A stretch of DNA of 64,000 bases from Polyodon spathula (Eukaryota; Chordata; Actinopteri; Acipenseriformes; Polyodontidae): positions 36,201,570-36,265,569 of the forward strand of contig NC_054548.1 in assembly GCF_017654505.1 (NCBI RefSeq). The letters run 5' to 3'. The position numbers and the translations under genes are program-made. The notes beneath the pieces were generated by a model, which was not told the DNA's origin, made no database searches, and saw nothing but the letters and a program-made list of their open reading frames with translations. Positions 1 to 11,302 of the stretch are shown here, in pieces (position 1 is the stretch's first letter; the number at the start of each line of letters is the position of its first letter).

Positions 1-25
1 ATGCAAATGATCAAGCACCACAGTG

Positions 26-88
26 TATATATATATATATATATATAGATATAATATATATATATATATATATAGATATATATATACA
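26..88. repeat. (TA)n microsatellite, interrupted
   Basis: Runs of TA interrupted by single GATA units. The tract is a simple repeat and the flanks show no coding signal. Confidence 0.95.
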
Positions 89-3000
89 TAGTAACTGTGA
101 CATTATTGTCACATACCTGTAATAATTGCTGAACTATGGTAAAATAATGTGACACATTAACTTTAAAGACAGGAGCCCCCATATATAATTCAAATTCTGA
201 TCCTCTCAATTCTGTTTGCTAAAGTGGCCTTCCAAACTTTCACCAATTTGGATAAGGGTTTATAATAGATTCTGCCAAGTCAATGCCTAGGGGGTGTAAA
301 GTTGTCATTAAGGCAAAGAAGTGGGGATGGGGGGGGTGGGGGGGGCGGGTTGTGTGTTGACTCGGGCACGGGTGAAATTACAGGTGATGGCTGGAATAAG
401 TTTATGTGTACTCTTCAGAGGAGCTATCTGGGTTCATGAAGTGTATAAACAATGTCCAAATGAGATTTCAACATTCAATATTCTTTATTTCCTTGGCACA
501 GGTTTGTTTCTTTTGGTTACAGCATTAGATTACAGAGCTCAAAGACACTTGATCAAAGTACCCCATGTTAATCACCTCTCCCTAGTTCCAAGACACAACC
601 TAACACCCAAAAGTTCAGCAGCCACGTCACAGTGCGTAAGGTCTTCCAGTTAAAGCTACAGTAGCATTAGCTGCGCAGTACACAACAAAGTACCAACTGT
701 CTTTTTTTTTGCTGTATTAATTCTAATAACTAATAATATTAATGTAATAAACTGAACAGTGTAAATACTGTAGCCTGTCCAAAACAATACAAAATGCATT
801 CAAACATTACACAGGCATTATTGCAGAGGACGCATTAATCCTTAATGCACAGAGCAACTATGTCTAGGCAGTTTTTTCACATGAGCCGCGATATTACCCC
901 TCAAGTATTATTTGTGCATGATTATAAAAAATAAAAATAAAAAAATAAAGTATGGTATGTTAAAATGCAAGTGTGACAAATGTAAGGACACACACATACA
1001 ACCCCCCTTGGTAATCTTACAGTTAAAAAAATCTTGCACTTCATTAGAAATACTGTACTACATTTTTTAGTTAGGCAGCTCAATTTCATTATTCATCACA
1101 CCAAAATTGCTAGTGGGAAAGCGTATAGCGCAAATGAATAAAAAAAAAAAAAAAAAAAAGATATAGACAGTATTAGCTGATCTGTTATGCAGTTTTTAAT
1201 ATGTTTCTGCCCCTTCTTACAGATAAAGCCAGAAGTCCCATTTTCAATATTATAGGTACACTGTAGCTGACAGAATCACTCGCATTTTGTATCAAGTCTG
1301 TGAGTCTGCCTTCCAGGTTTCACATGTATACTTTGACTTCCAGTAGATTATGACTATCAATGTGTATATGGTTAGATGCTCAGAGGGTTTTCTGAACTGA
1401 CTTTCGACTTAACAGGAACATCCAGATCTAATTCCAGAAATAAACAACCCCCTTTTTATTTTTTGGTCCCCAGAAAACCAGGTTTACATATTTTAGGGTG
1501 ACTCCATTATAATACAGCACTGTTAACCATTAATGTTTTTATTTCCGAGGAGGCTATATCTGGTAAGATACCATTTTGTAATGAAAGCTGCAATAGTGTA
1601 AGTTTTCAGGTCTCACACTGAAGTATGTTTTTCCACAGAGATTACACAAGTTGTGGCAATGTGAGCTTTCTTGCATTTCACTGTCAGGCATGCCATTATT
1701 CTGCCCGGGAGATGCACCTCAGTTAGACTTTATTCCCAACCAATGACTTAAAAGCCCTTCTCCTTTCTTCTAAACAGATGCATGACCTTAACTCTTTTCT
1801 AAACCAAAGGATGGCACCATTTTAAGTATTTACTAATTTAAATTGGAATGAAAATGCATAACAGTTGAAATAGTAACTGTGATTCAGCTAAACATTAATT
1901 GCACTGCACTGTAAATGCACATTACAGCACTTACATGACACTCTTTGGGTAATGTTAACTGTGTTACAATGCAATTATATTTCTCTGTAATTGAAATTAC
2001 ATTGCTAAACCAGTTACAGTACAATTACATTAATCTTAAACAACTGGTGCCTCAGTTAAACCGTCATATTAAGAATGCAGTCCCTTGTGGAATGTAAAGG
2101 CTTGCTAATTGAACCTCCCTACAAGGCACAAATCACATTGTTTTTTCCCCTGACCTAATGTATTATAGCAGTTCATCAATCACTGTATGTTTAGTGTTTT
2201 TGTTTTTTTTTTTGTTTTAGTTTGCTGTGATGGACCTTGACCGGCACAATATGGTTCCGCTCCTGGCAGGTAAAATGAATTAAGGGACTGAATAAACACT
2301 GCACTACAGTCAAGCAGTAAAATTGCAATTTTAAAGCAATAATGTACTTCCAATATTTTCAGTGTATTTTTCATAATGCATTCCCTGTAATTGGAATTAC
2401 ATACAGCACACACAGATATCAGAAGACTGGAAGGCACTATTCATGACATTGCAAGAGCTGTAGGTTTGTGATGCAGCCTCTTGGGAAGCTCAGCTTCCCT
2501 TTAATTCATCACTGTTGACATCTTCTGGGCCTGTCCAAAGCTGTAGATTTAATTTCACTTTGCAATAAGATACATATTACCTTCTACTCTATATTAACAA
2601 ACGTCAATGTAAAGACCAAAGTCCTACTGTAAAGAAACAGAGTATGTTAAAATGGGAAATAGTCAATTGCCTTGGAAAAGCAGCTACCTCCGAAGTGTGA
2701 AATATTTACATGTGTAGTATCATATATTGTATTGAAAATTACATGGGACCCTTTTCACAAAGCTTTAACAAATTTAAATGTTTAGGTACATAAATACATT
2801 TTTGTTCACAAACGCAATTGTATCATTTGAAACAGACTCATGAATAGAAATATAAAAACACTATGCAACCAATTTTCCACAATGAGCAAATATGTTACCT
2901 ATACTACTTATCACCCAATATAGCAAGAAATACCTTTACCTGATATCTTGCAAAGTAATAATAACCTCATCTAGTCTAGAAAAGTTCATATCAATACCAA

Positions 3001-3183
3001 ATCTTAGTTATTGGAAACTCTGAGATAGCTATTTTTATATATACTTAACTGGATTGGCCTGCCAAGGAAGTTACTCGCTTTAGCCCAGTAAGCATCCTAG
3101 TTAAAAAGAGTACTCATACTATATGTAGTGAGAGCCTTTCTTTACTATCTGCATCATTCTAGAGTTTAGAATCATATATTATG
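89..3183. other. AT-rich non-coding DNA
   Basis: I see no gene or named repeat in these 3 kb. There are G-rich runs near 325-350, a poly-A run at about 1140-1158, and several short T runs. The open frames here (for example 321-653 and 2180-2437) are Gly-rich or low-complexity translations with no motif I recognise. The sequence at 1500-2600 is complex rather than repetitive and could hold regulatory DNA, but nothing in it can be named. Confidence 0.6.
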
Positions 3184-3401
3184 TACAGTGCCGTGAAAAA
3201 ATATTTGTCCCCTGTCTGATTTTCTGCATTTTCACATATTTTTGACACTGAATGTTATCAGCGCTTCAACCAAAATCTAATATTAGATAAAAGGGACCCT
3301 GAGTGAACAAATAATACAAAGTTTTGATACTTATTTCATTTATTTATTAAAGTTATGCAACACTCAATGCCCCCATGTGAAAAAGTAATTGCCCCCTTAG
3401 T

Positions 3402-4401
3402 CTCAATAACTGGTTACACCACCTTTAGCAGCAATAACTGCAACCAAACGCTTCCTGTAATTATTGATCAGTCTCTCACAGCACCGTGGATGAGTTTTGG
3501 CCCACTCCTTCATGCAGAACTGCTTAAACTCAGTGACATTTGGGGATTTTCAGGTCCTGCCACAACATCTCATTGGGGTTTAGGTCTGGACTTTAACTAG
3601 GCCATTCTAAAACTTTAAATTTCTTGTTCTTCAACCATTCTGATGTAGACCTGCTTGTGTGTTTCAGATCATTGTCTTGCTGCATGACCCAGCTGTGCTT
3701 CAACTTCAGCTCACAAATGGATGGCCTCACATTCTCCTGTAGAATTCTTTGAAACAGAGCAGAATTTATGGTTCCTTCAATGATGGCAAGTCATCTAGGT
3801 CCTGATGCAGCAAAGCATCCCTAAATCATGACACTGCCACCACCATGCTTGACCGTTGGTATGAGGGTCTTACTGTGGAATGCAGTGTTTGGTTTTCACC
3901 ATAACAGGGTCCATGTTGGCCAAAAAGTTCCACTTTTGACTCATCTGTCCATAGAATATTGTTCCAGAACTCTTGAGGATCCTCCAGGTGCTTTTTGGTA
4001 AACCTGAGACAAGCATTCATGTTCTTCTTAGTGAACAGTGGTTTCCGCCTTGCTACTCTGCCATGAATCCCATTTTTGCCCAGTGTCTCTCTGATGGTGG
4101 AGTCATGAACACTGACCTTAGCCAAGGCGAGAGAGGCCTGCAGATTCCTGGATGTTGTTCTAGGGTTCTTTATGACTACCTAGATGATTTTACGCCTTGC
4201 TCTTGGAGAGATTTTGGCAGGACGTCCACTCCTGGGAAGATTCACCACTGTCCCAAACTTTCTTCATTTGGACAATATGGCTCTGACTGTGGTTTAGTGG
4301 AGTCCCAGAGCCGTAGTATGGCTCTGTAACCCTTTCCAGAGTGATAGGCATCAACAACTCTTTTTCCGGAAATCTTCAGGAATTTATTTTGATCGTGGCA
4401 T
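3402..4401 (-). pseudogene. Tc1-type transposase, degraded (DD34E)
   Basis: Read on the minus strand from about 4401, the translation follows Tc1 transposase order. First comes a helix-turn-helix N-terminus, then the intact stretch at 4125-3826 with WTDESKVELFGQ, which contains the first catalytic Asp. Next is MQQDND near 3690 (second Asp), then SPDLNPNEMLW near 3580, which keeps the catalytic Glu. Stops and frameshifts break the frame: a stop lies before SPDLNP and there is another just after VVAVS. The full-length family is about 340 residues, so nearly the whole gene is represented. The protein would cut and join the element's ends in the nucleus. It is not functional here. Confidence 0.88.
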
Positions 4402-4570
4402 GATGTGCCTCCAGAACCTGTGTGCTGACAACTTCACTCTGATGGTAAGGGCCAAAGTTAGTCAGATTTATATTGGGCAGGGCTGGCCCAAATCAGGCCT
4501 GATTGTTAACCAAAGTATCCAAACAGCTGACCCTAATTATCCCTTTAATTGCGTTGCATTAACTAGGGGG

Positions 4571-4814
4571 TGTCACAAAGACGGCTGCAGTGGATGATGT
4601 CAGGCCAGAAACCAGGAACCAGGAAATAAACAACAGAGGTGGAGTTTGGTGAAGCTGAGCAAATGGTCTCGCTCAGCATTTAATAATGAACAGACAGACA
4701 GAAAATAAAAGGTTGTAAGACAAACAAAACACAGGACACAGCACTCGTAGCCAAAACAAAAAAGACAAACAAAACGGACTATACAGACAAAACATGGTGA
4801 GCTTCTATTTTAAC

Positions 4815-4853
<39 letters not shown>

Positions 4854-4942
4854 AATTACCTCTGTCTCCAATCCCGTTATCCACTCACTGAACACACAAC
4901 ATACAACACAAAATACACATAGGGGCGGGCACTATTGCCACA
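4571..4942 (-). mobile_element. Solo-LTR-like insertion within the Tc1 element
   Basis: The Tc1 3' region is interrupted between AACTAGGGGG and GGGAGCAATAACTTTTTCAC, which would otherwise read through. The inserted 372 bp starts TGTCAC and ends GCCACA (TG...CA termini) and is flanked by GGGG on both sides, consistent with a 4-bp target duplication. On the minus strand it carries a possible poly-A signal (ATTAAA) and T/G-rich sequence, as LTRs often do. It also holds an (ATT)n tract at about 4817-4852. No internal retroelement sequence remains, so this is either a solo LTR or a short non-autonomous LTR element. The strand is inferred. Confidence 0.55.
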
Positions 4943-5157
4943 GGGGAGCAATAACTTTTTCACACCTGAAGATTGCATGTTTGATTACCTTGCACACCAA
5001 ACAAGTGAAAGAAGCACCACACTTTGGTGTCATTTTTTCTCTCACACTCTCTATATATTACTACAACCCACAAAAAGATCTGACCAAATTCAACGTGAAA
5101 AATGTGCAAAAATGCAGAAAATCAGACAGGGGGCAAATAATTTTTCACGGCACTGTA

Positions 5158-6107
5158 TATGGCTCACAAGTGCTTGTGAGGAAGCACTGATAGTGGTGTG
5201 TGTGTATTGACTGCACCCACACTATTCCAGCACCCATATCCCCCCCTAACACTTAGAACCCTAATTTGTGAAAGTTAAAAAATATGTACAATTTTCACTT
5301 AACTATTTTTAGTGTATCCATATTGTTAAAGGTCTTATTAATGTGTAACCTCCTCAGAAAGTGTGATCTATTTTCTCTTTAATAAATTCCCTTCCTATAT
5401 CACAAAGTTGAGGACCACATATTTGTTCAGCTTAGTGAGTGTAAGTGGTTAGATCACAGTCTTTCCAAACTGGAAGACACTTTTGTCTGCTGTGGTACAC
5501 AACTTAATATTCTGCATTAAAATGTCACTTTACTATAATAGTATATAACAGGCTAGAAATAAACAGTCTAGCCAAAACCTATTTTCCTGCACAAAAACCT
5601 GCCCCACCGTGTGCTCATCAATAAGAGATGATCATTTTAAGGCTGATTAAATAGGGATTAGTGCTGATGTTCTGCTTATTGGTTTGTGTCATCAAGTGGA
5701 ACAGATGAGAATTGATCAATAACCAGTTCTCAGCCTCAAACTGCTTAAAACGGCACCTCTGAAATTTACTCCAACTGTCTGAATGTTTGATACCAGCTCA
5801 CAGGCTGTGAAAAACGTATCTATTACACAAAGATACAGGCTGAGAATGACATCTATCACAGCTGTTTGATTACTGCTGGCGAGGTGACTTGCGTCTCCCT
5901 TATAGCCTTCTATCAAGAGTCCAACAGTGAGGGATTGAATTTCTCTTACTTTAGCAAGATGATGGATCACCTGCATAGGATATGTGAGGGTAGGAGAGCC
6001 TGAATGGTAAATTAATTAACATCATAACTAGAACATGCTAGAAGTGATATCCAAAAGGTTCAAAAAGTCAGCGGAATATTTTAGAACACGTTGATAAAAT
6101 CAGTTAA
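5158..6107. other. Non-coding stretch, no recognised element
   Basis: The sequence is unique-looking and moderately AT-rich. The block at about 5715-5980 is more complex than its surroundings and has an 86-codon minus-strand frame with no motif I recognise. It could be a conserved non-coding block. Nothing else is supportable. Confidence 0.45.
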
Positions 6108-6144
6108 ACATATCGAAACATTGGGCAGCTGGCTCTTTGAGCTA

Positions 6145-6208
<64 letters not shown>

Positions 6209-6245
6209 TAGCTCAAAGAGCCAGCTGCCCAACATTTCGATATGT
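6108..6245. repeat. 40-bp inverted repeat flanking an (AC)n tract, hammerhead-like core
   Basis: The arms at 6108-6147 and 6206-6245 are inverted copies with two mismatches (CGAAACATTGGG versus CGAAATGTTGGG). They share GGGCAGCTGGCTCTTTGAG. Between them lies (AC)n. On the minus strand, the right arm continues outward as TGAGAAA-GATATGT-AGA-ACATATC-GAAAT. This is a stem-loop placed between CUGANGA-like and GAAA-like boxes, the layout of a hammerhead ribozyme core. Similar sequences occur at the ends of Penelope-like retroelements (established association), so this may be two head-to-head element ends. Confidence 0.6.
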
Positions 6246-6725
6246 TCTACATATCTTTCTCAAGGGAGCATGTGTTTGAATCAAAACATTGGAGGTATTT
6301 ATAGGTTTTTGACGGCATGACAACTACTTGTTATGGTTTATATTCAAATCCATGATTTATTTCTTACATGATGTAATGGTGTTCTATACAATGTGACATA
6401 ATTTTTACTTATATCTTTAAATCTATATTAATTCTAATTAACATTATTTTATATAAACTTATATTTATATTATCATGCAATGCTGGCTCTGAGGATCAGC
6501 CTTGATTTGGCCTCCCCAGCGCATCAGCATGCACAACTTTTGAATTAATTTTGTTTATTTATTTATTTAACTGTTATATATTTATTGGAGTTAATTAGTT
6601 CATTCTTTTCTGTTGAGTCCTGCTGGCATAATTGTGTTCAGTCTATTTATCCATTTACTTTCTTTTATTCTTCTATATGTCGCATTGTCTAATTTTAGCT
6701 GTTCTAATACTACAAACTTTACATC

Positions 6726-6728
<3 letters not shown>
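6246..6728. other. AT-rich non-coding DNA
   Basis: No gene, RNA or named repeat is visible. The sequence is rich in TTTA and ATTA runs. Confidence 0.6.

Positions 6729-6807
<79 letters not shown>
6729..6807. repeat. (TA)n microsatellite
   Basis: About 39 uninterrupted TA units. The Tyr-Ile-rich open frames across it are artefacts of the dinucleotide repeat. Confidence 0.97.
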
Positions 6808-6811
<4 letters not shown>

Positions 6812-7454
6812 TGTTTTAATTATTCATACATAAAATGACAGAAAGCCACTTAGAAAATGATTGAGTGAGAACATCCAATCAGCTTCCAGATCTAGTGGGC
6901 TTCTATTTTACATAGATGCCCGCTGGAATGTTGAAGTGCTTAACTGTGAATTAAATTTTAAATATATCCATGTATTAAGACATTCTAATCTACAACTAAT
7001 CTGATAACATAACAAACTACTTAAACATACTTTCTGACGCTGGTCTTGAGACAAGCAAAACCATATGTCTGTGATATGACACCATAATGAAGGCTCAATT
7101 CGCAGCTACTGGAGAGCAAATCAACAGGAAAGACACGATTGGTCCACAATTGTCATCAGCTGGATCCAAACAACACAAACCCTCAAAACCAGCCACTCAA
7201 AACCAGCCAGTCAAATTGCCAACCCACAAGCCAATCCTCTCTGCCAGCTTTAATGATGCCCTACCTCTACCTTTAAGTCTGACTCTATACTACACAGACT
7301 ATTAAAAAATCCTACAGTTAATTTATCTGGCAATGTCATCATCATAATAATAATAAAAACTGTTTTCCCTACGTGTATGTTGTTTTTCTATTCTAATTAT
7401 GTTAGTGACTATTTTTCTAAGCGGAAGGTTACCCGGCAAAAATATCATAAGTTC
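6808..7454. other. Non-coding DNA, no recognised element
   Basis: The region at 7090-7305 has a 72-codon plus-strand frame rich in Gln, Lys, Pro and Thr with no recognised domain. The remainder is AT-rich, with a long poly-T at about 7453-7472. Confidence 0.5.
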
Positions 7455-7497
7455 TTTTTTTTTTTTTTTTTTAATAAATTTTAGTCATCGCCAATTT

Positions 7498-7538
<41 letters not shown>

Positions 7539-7850
7539 TTCTCTACCCAATATAGTCGTGTTCAATTATTTTTAGGCTGAGCTCACCACCACCACACCTG
7601 AGCTGACTCGTGAGTAGCGAAGACGAACACACGCTGTACTCCGAAGTGTGTGCCGTCAGTCTTCTTTACACACTGCAGACTAACCATGCAGTCATCTCAG
7701 AGCTACAGTGTCGGAGGACATGCAGCCCTGGGCAGCTTACAGGCAAGCCTACATGCATCCGGCCAGACCACAGGGTTCACTGCTGAGCAGTGAGCTGAGG
7801 ACACCTTGGCCAACCATTTGGCAACTTTACTTTTAAAATTTTTCCCAGAA
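7455..7850 (+). repeat. Dispersed fish repeat (SINE-like), full-looking copy
   Basis: It begins with poly-T and TTTTAGTCATCGCCAATTT, then a (TTTA)n tract at about 7497-7535. Next come CCCAATATAGTCGTGTTCAA, GGCTGAGCTCACC, and a G/C-richer body containing GAAGACGAACACACGCTGT and GGAGGACATGCAGCCCTGGG, ending near a GAGGACACCTTGGCC segment. A second inverted partial copy sits at 27410-27530, which shows it is interspersed. I recognise this sequence type as an abundant repeat in several fish genomes but cannot give its formal name. It may be a SINE or a LINE 3' end. Confidence 0.65.
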
Positions 7851-9746
7851 AAAACAGGGACCACAAACCAGCTAAAAGGTTTAATAAAATGCCCTACCAG
7901 ATTGACCTTCGCTTGTTTTCAATTCTCTTCTTTTCAATTAAACAGATAACAAGGTCTTTGATAGACCTTCAGCTTATTTATTAGATCTGATAAACTAAAC
8001 ACTCCCAGAAGCCTTAGTTTAGTGTAGAAAACTCAATACAGCAAGATACAGATTTAATCTGCAGAGTATTGTTAGTGTCTAGCTGTTAGTGTAGCATTAA
8101 CAGTTCTGTAATATTATACAGTAAGTTCCACCATAATCTTGTGGTTCATGAATACATTTTGGATATTATCATCCACTAGGCTCTTATAGCGCTGCAAATT
8201 TTAAACACTTTAATAAGAATAAAATATATGGCTTTTGTGTCATTCCTTCCCATCATGAGGGAAACTTGAATGTTTTGGATGCATATTATTTGTGACCTTT
8301 TCTCAAATATTTGTAATGTTCTCCACATGTTTATTTTACGCTTCTAGTGATACTGAGAGTTGTACTGTATAGTTTAAAAAAAGGTGCCATATACTGCAGT
8401 ACCTAACAAGATTGAAATACATTTCCATATCAAGGGAGAAAGCTTGTCAGATTTGATCAGCTAATTTGGACACTGCTGTATTTTAGAATTGAGCACATCA
8501 TGCATAAGCACTTTAAAAGGACTTCATGGAAGAGATAACCACTCTTCCATTTTAGACAGTCTAGTTGATGCACCATTTTGCTAAAACACAAAATTTGCAG
8601 CACAGAAAGTAATTTATCACAAATATCAGTAAGGGTCTGCAATTGGAATCTGGTATTACATTAGGCTGTGTTAAAAGCATTGCTGGTTAAATTAGAAAAA
8701 TTAAAAAACGAATAATAGCACAGGTCAATGAAACAAAAATGACAAAATAAGCAGAAAAAGCCCCAAATGTTCCAGAAACCAATGTACATACATAACATGC
8801 TAATAGGAAGACAACACACATTGCTGTCATAGCTGGGAATACTACATTTCTAATTAGAAAAATATGTAAACATTTAAAATGGAGAAAAAGCTTTGAAATA
8901 TGTCCTAAGTTAGGGTATAGTTGCAATGAAGAGTATTTTATCCATCTTTTAATGTGGATACCTTTTTATTTATATAGTTTATTCATATATATATATATAT
9001 ATATATTACGTGTTAAATTAAAATAATTTGATTTAGACATAATATTATATTATACATGTACACAAACGATAGGGGTATCCCACTATATATTATATATATA
9101 TCTATTATATTCTAGATATATATATAGATATATATATATATATATATACGACTATGAGGCGTCCACCAGTCCTCTCTGCTGACGTCCTCCGCAGGTGGTC
9201 AGGAGAGACGACTGCAGGAAATATTAATACTTAAATATCGGCATATATTTTGTACTTATTACTCGCAAAAATATCTGAAGGAAGAGAGAGTATAAGACCA
9301 TTATTTAAAAAAAAAAAAAAAAAGAGAGTATCAGACCGTTATTAAAAATTAAATAATGTTGGGTTTTAGAATTCAAAATTAGGTTAATGTTGCTGCAGGG
9401 CCATGAATAAGTTCCTGTATAAACCTTTTATTTTTAAACTTATATTAAGCAGTGGTAAATATATAAAAAAGCGACATTTCAAAATCACATAAGCCTGATT
9501 TTAATTTAGTGAAAAGTTGGCTACAATTTTTCATTAAAAACTTGTAACTTACTTGTTCTTTGCTGATATTAATGTTCAGTTTTCATATCAAAGCATGTGT
9601 ACTTAATAATAATTTAAACTCACATTTGTTTAATAATAAAAATTTAGGTATATTATGTCCCTGAACAGCTGTAAACTATGTAGAAATAAATGCTAATTGA
9701 TAAAAAGGGCGATTCAGTATTTATCAATTTAGCTTGTGATATACAT
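7851..9746. other. Non-coding DNA with TA-rich tracts
   Basis: No gene is visible. TA-rich tracts lie at about 8984-9006 and 9077-9150, and a poly-A at about 9307-9323. The minus-strand frames at 8457-8926 are Leu/Phe-rich translations without motifs. Confidence 0.55.
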
Positions 9747-10370
9747 CAGAGGTGGTCAAATCGCGGCTCTTAGGCAGTTCAAATGTGGCTCCAATTGAAA
9801 TGCTGGGTGACGCACACTTTGCGGCTCGATTTAACTGACGAAAGAACAATAAACAAAAACGAGAAGAGAAAGAAACAATAAACACAAGTTTTTTCGTCTG
9901 TATTCATTTGTGTTACTTATTCTTTCTCTCTCTCTCTCATTCTGTCTCCAGTTTCTTTGTGCCTGCATGTCCACTGCAAGGATATTTTGGTGTTGACTTT
10001 CTACACTGCTCGCTGGCACATGTGTATTTCGATCATAGAGTGAAAGCCGGATGTGCAGTTGAAAAGTAAATTTCATTATTTTGAATTAAGTGCTCGTTTG
10101 TTTCGTGGCATTGAGCAAACCATCCACAAGTAAAACCAACGTATGAGGCTTTAAACCAGACTGGTTGAAAGAGTTTGCTTTCACTGAAAACAGTGGTAAA
10201 CCTCTGTGTCTCATCTGCAACAAATCACTTACATGCTGCAGTGTGTACAAGGTCAGCAACCTCAATCGTCATTATGAAACGAATTACAACACATTTTCAT
10301 CCTCCTGGATCAGACTTAAGGAGAAACAAGCTGCCCTCTTTAAAAGCATGCCTCAGTAGTCAGCCGATGC
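9747..10370 (+). mobile_element. 5' part of a hAT transposon
   Basis: It starts CAGAGGTGGTCAAATCGCGG, which matches the CAG(A/T)GGTG type of terminal repeat seen in Charlie-like hAT elements. About 420 bp downstream is a zinc-finger coding remnant (10165-10356) typical of the start of hAT transposases. The rest of the transposase and the 3' end are not found before the TA tract at 10417, so the copy is truncated. Confidence 0.6.
10165..10356 (+). pseudogene. hAT transposase N-terminal zinc finger, truncated
   Basis: The 64-codon frame reads KEFAFTENSGKPLCLICNKS, then NLNRHYETNYN, then a basic segment before a stop. The CxxC plus downstream His pattern and the phrase PLCLICN...SNLNRHY match the BED-like finger at the N-terminus of GTF2IRD2/SCAND3-type proteins, which derive from hAT transposases (established family knowledge). 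The family has SNLxRHxxxxH; here the last zinc ligand is changed (NYN instead of a His). The product would bind DNA in the nucleus if intact. This is a fragment of a family of about 600 residues. Confidence 0.6.
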
Positions 10371-11174
10371 TACTTCTGGTGTTCAGTAAAGACCCTGATT
10401 TAACGACTCAGACGAGTTATATATATATATATATATTATATATATAAAACCCAGCATTCAGATCTTCAAGGGAAGAGCTTGTCAAAAAGAATCCTCACAA
10501 AATGTGTCTTTTTATGTGGTGTTTTCAATCAGGTCAGTTATTGTATATTGCTTCAAAATAACTGAAAATATTTTATTTAAAGTGTGTATACATACTGTAT
10601 AAACAGAAGTAATAGAAAAACACAGTGTGTTCCATTTAAAGTTTAATGCACTGTGTAGATCTGCAGTACAATACAAATGACAGAGAAACAGTGTAGGCTC
10701 TGCAGTGATATTGATATATCATCAACTCCATTGGTCTGAGGCAGGCAGGAAGAAAACTCAAACATTGTATACATTCACTAGGGATTGTACAGAAGCACTG
10801 GAAGCTGTTAGTGAATGTCTTAAGGTACAAACCATGACTGTCCATGTGGTTGCTCTGAAATATACATACACCTGCGTGGTGCTTCGTCACGGGCCTTTAA
10901 CCACCCAGAAATGTGTATATTTCATGGGAACTGGTTTATATCCCTTATAAAATGTCTTTTTCAAAGTTAATTGTCGTTTGGGGGATGAAAAATAATCAAA
11001 TAAATTATAAAAAATATAAACAATACAAAATAAAACAATACACTTTTATTATGAGTACCTCTGCAGTGTTATATACTCCCAAAGGATAAAACATTGAACT
11101 TGTATTCAATAATTTGTTTTAAGTTTTACTTGTTAAAAATAAACTTCCATTGTGATTTTCTGTCTTGTAAGCAG
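10371..11174. other. Non-coding DNA with a (TA)n tract
   Basis: A TA tract lies at about 10417-10446. The rest shows no named element. A 27-bp phrase at 10771-10797 recurs at 12051-12077 with two differences. Confidence 0.5.
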
Positions 11175-11302
11175 AATCTCATAAGAGGGTGGCAGAGTAC
11201 AAGCTGATGATGTGTTTTATCTGGGCGAAGTTGCTTGAAACTAAGGAAGGGAGTAGCACTGCTGCAATGGAGGCTGGAGTCGGATTAGAGCCTCTAATAG
11301 AG
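11175..11302 (+). other. Exon-like open block, unknown
   Basis: The 128-bp block lies between a possible acceptor (TTGTAAGCAG) and a strong donor (GAG|GTGAGTAC). In one frame it has 42 open codons, including KRVAEYKLMMCFIWAKLLET. Codon content and composition are more balanced than the surroundings. I recognise no domain. It may be a host exon, a transposon remnant or chance. The polypyrimidine tract upstream is weak. Confidence 0.25.

Larger units (their letters stand above)
3186..5155 (-). mobile_element. Tc1/mariner element with both terminal inverted repeats
   Basis: The left end reads CAGTGCCGTGAAAAAATATT and the right end is its inverted partner, with ...TTTTTCACGGCACTG at 5141-5155. 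The match continues with small differences for about 60 bp (GTCTGATTTTCTGCATTTT is shared). Both ends abut a TA dinucleotide (3184-3185 and 5156-5157), the target-site duplication of Tc1/mariner transposons. Subtracting a 376-bp later insertion leaves about 1.6 kb, the usual length of vertebrate Tc1 elements. A decayed transposase gene lies inside on the minus strand. The copy is presumably immobile. Confidence 0.93.

Noticed and set aside
321..653. 110-codon frame starting MGMGGVGG
   Set aside because: The start lies in a G-run and the remainder has no motif or splice-supported structure.
3973..4329. 118-codon plus-strand frame in the first Tc1
   Set aside because: Antisense shadow of the minus-strand transposase remnant.
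6091..6279. 62-codon frame across the (AC)n tract
   Set aside because: The Thr-His run is the dinucleotide repeat; the flanks are the two inverted arms, not a protein.
6613..6838. Two 68-codon frames of alternating Tyr-Ile
   Set aside because: They are translations of the (TA)n tract.
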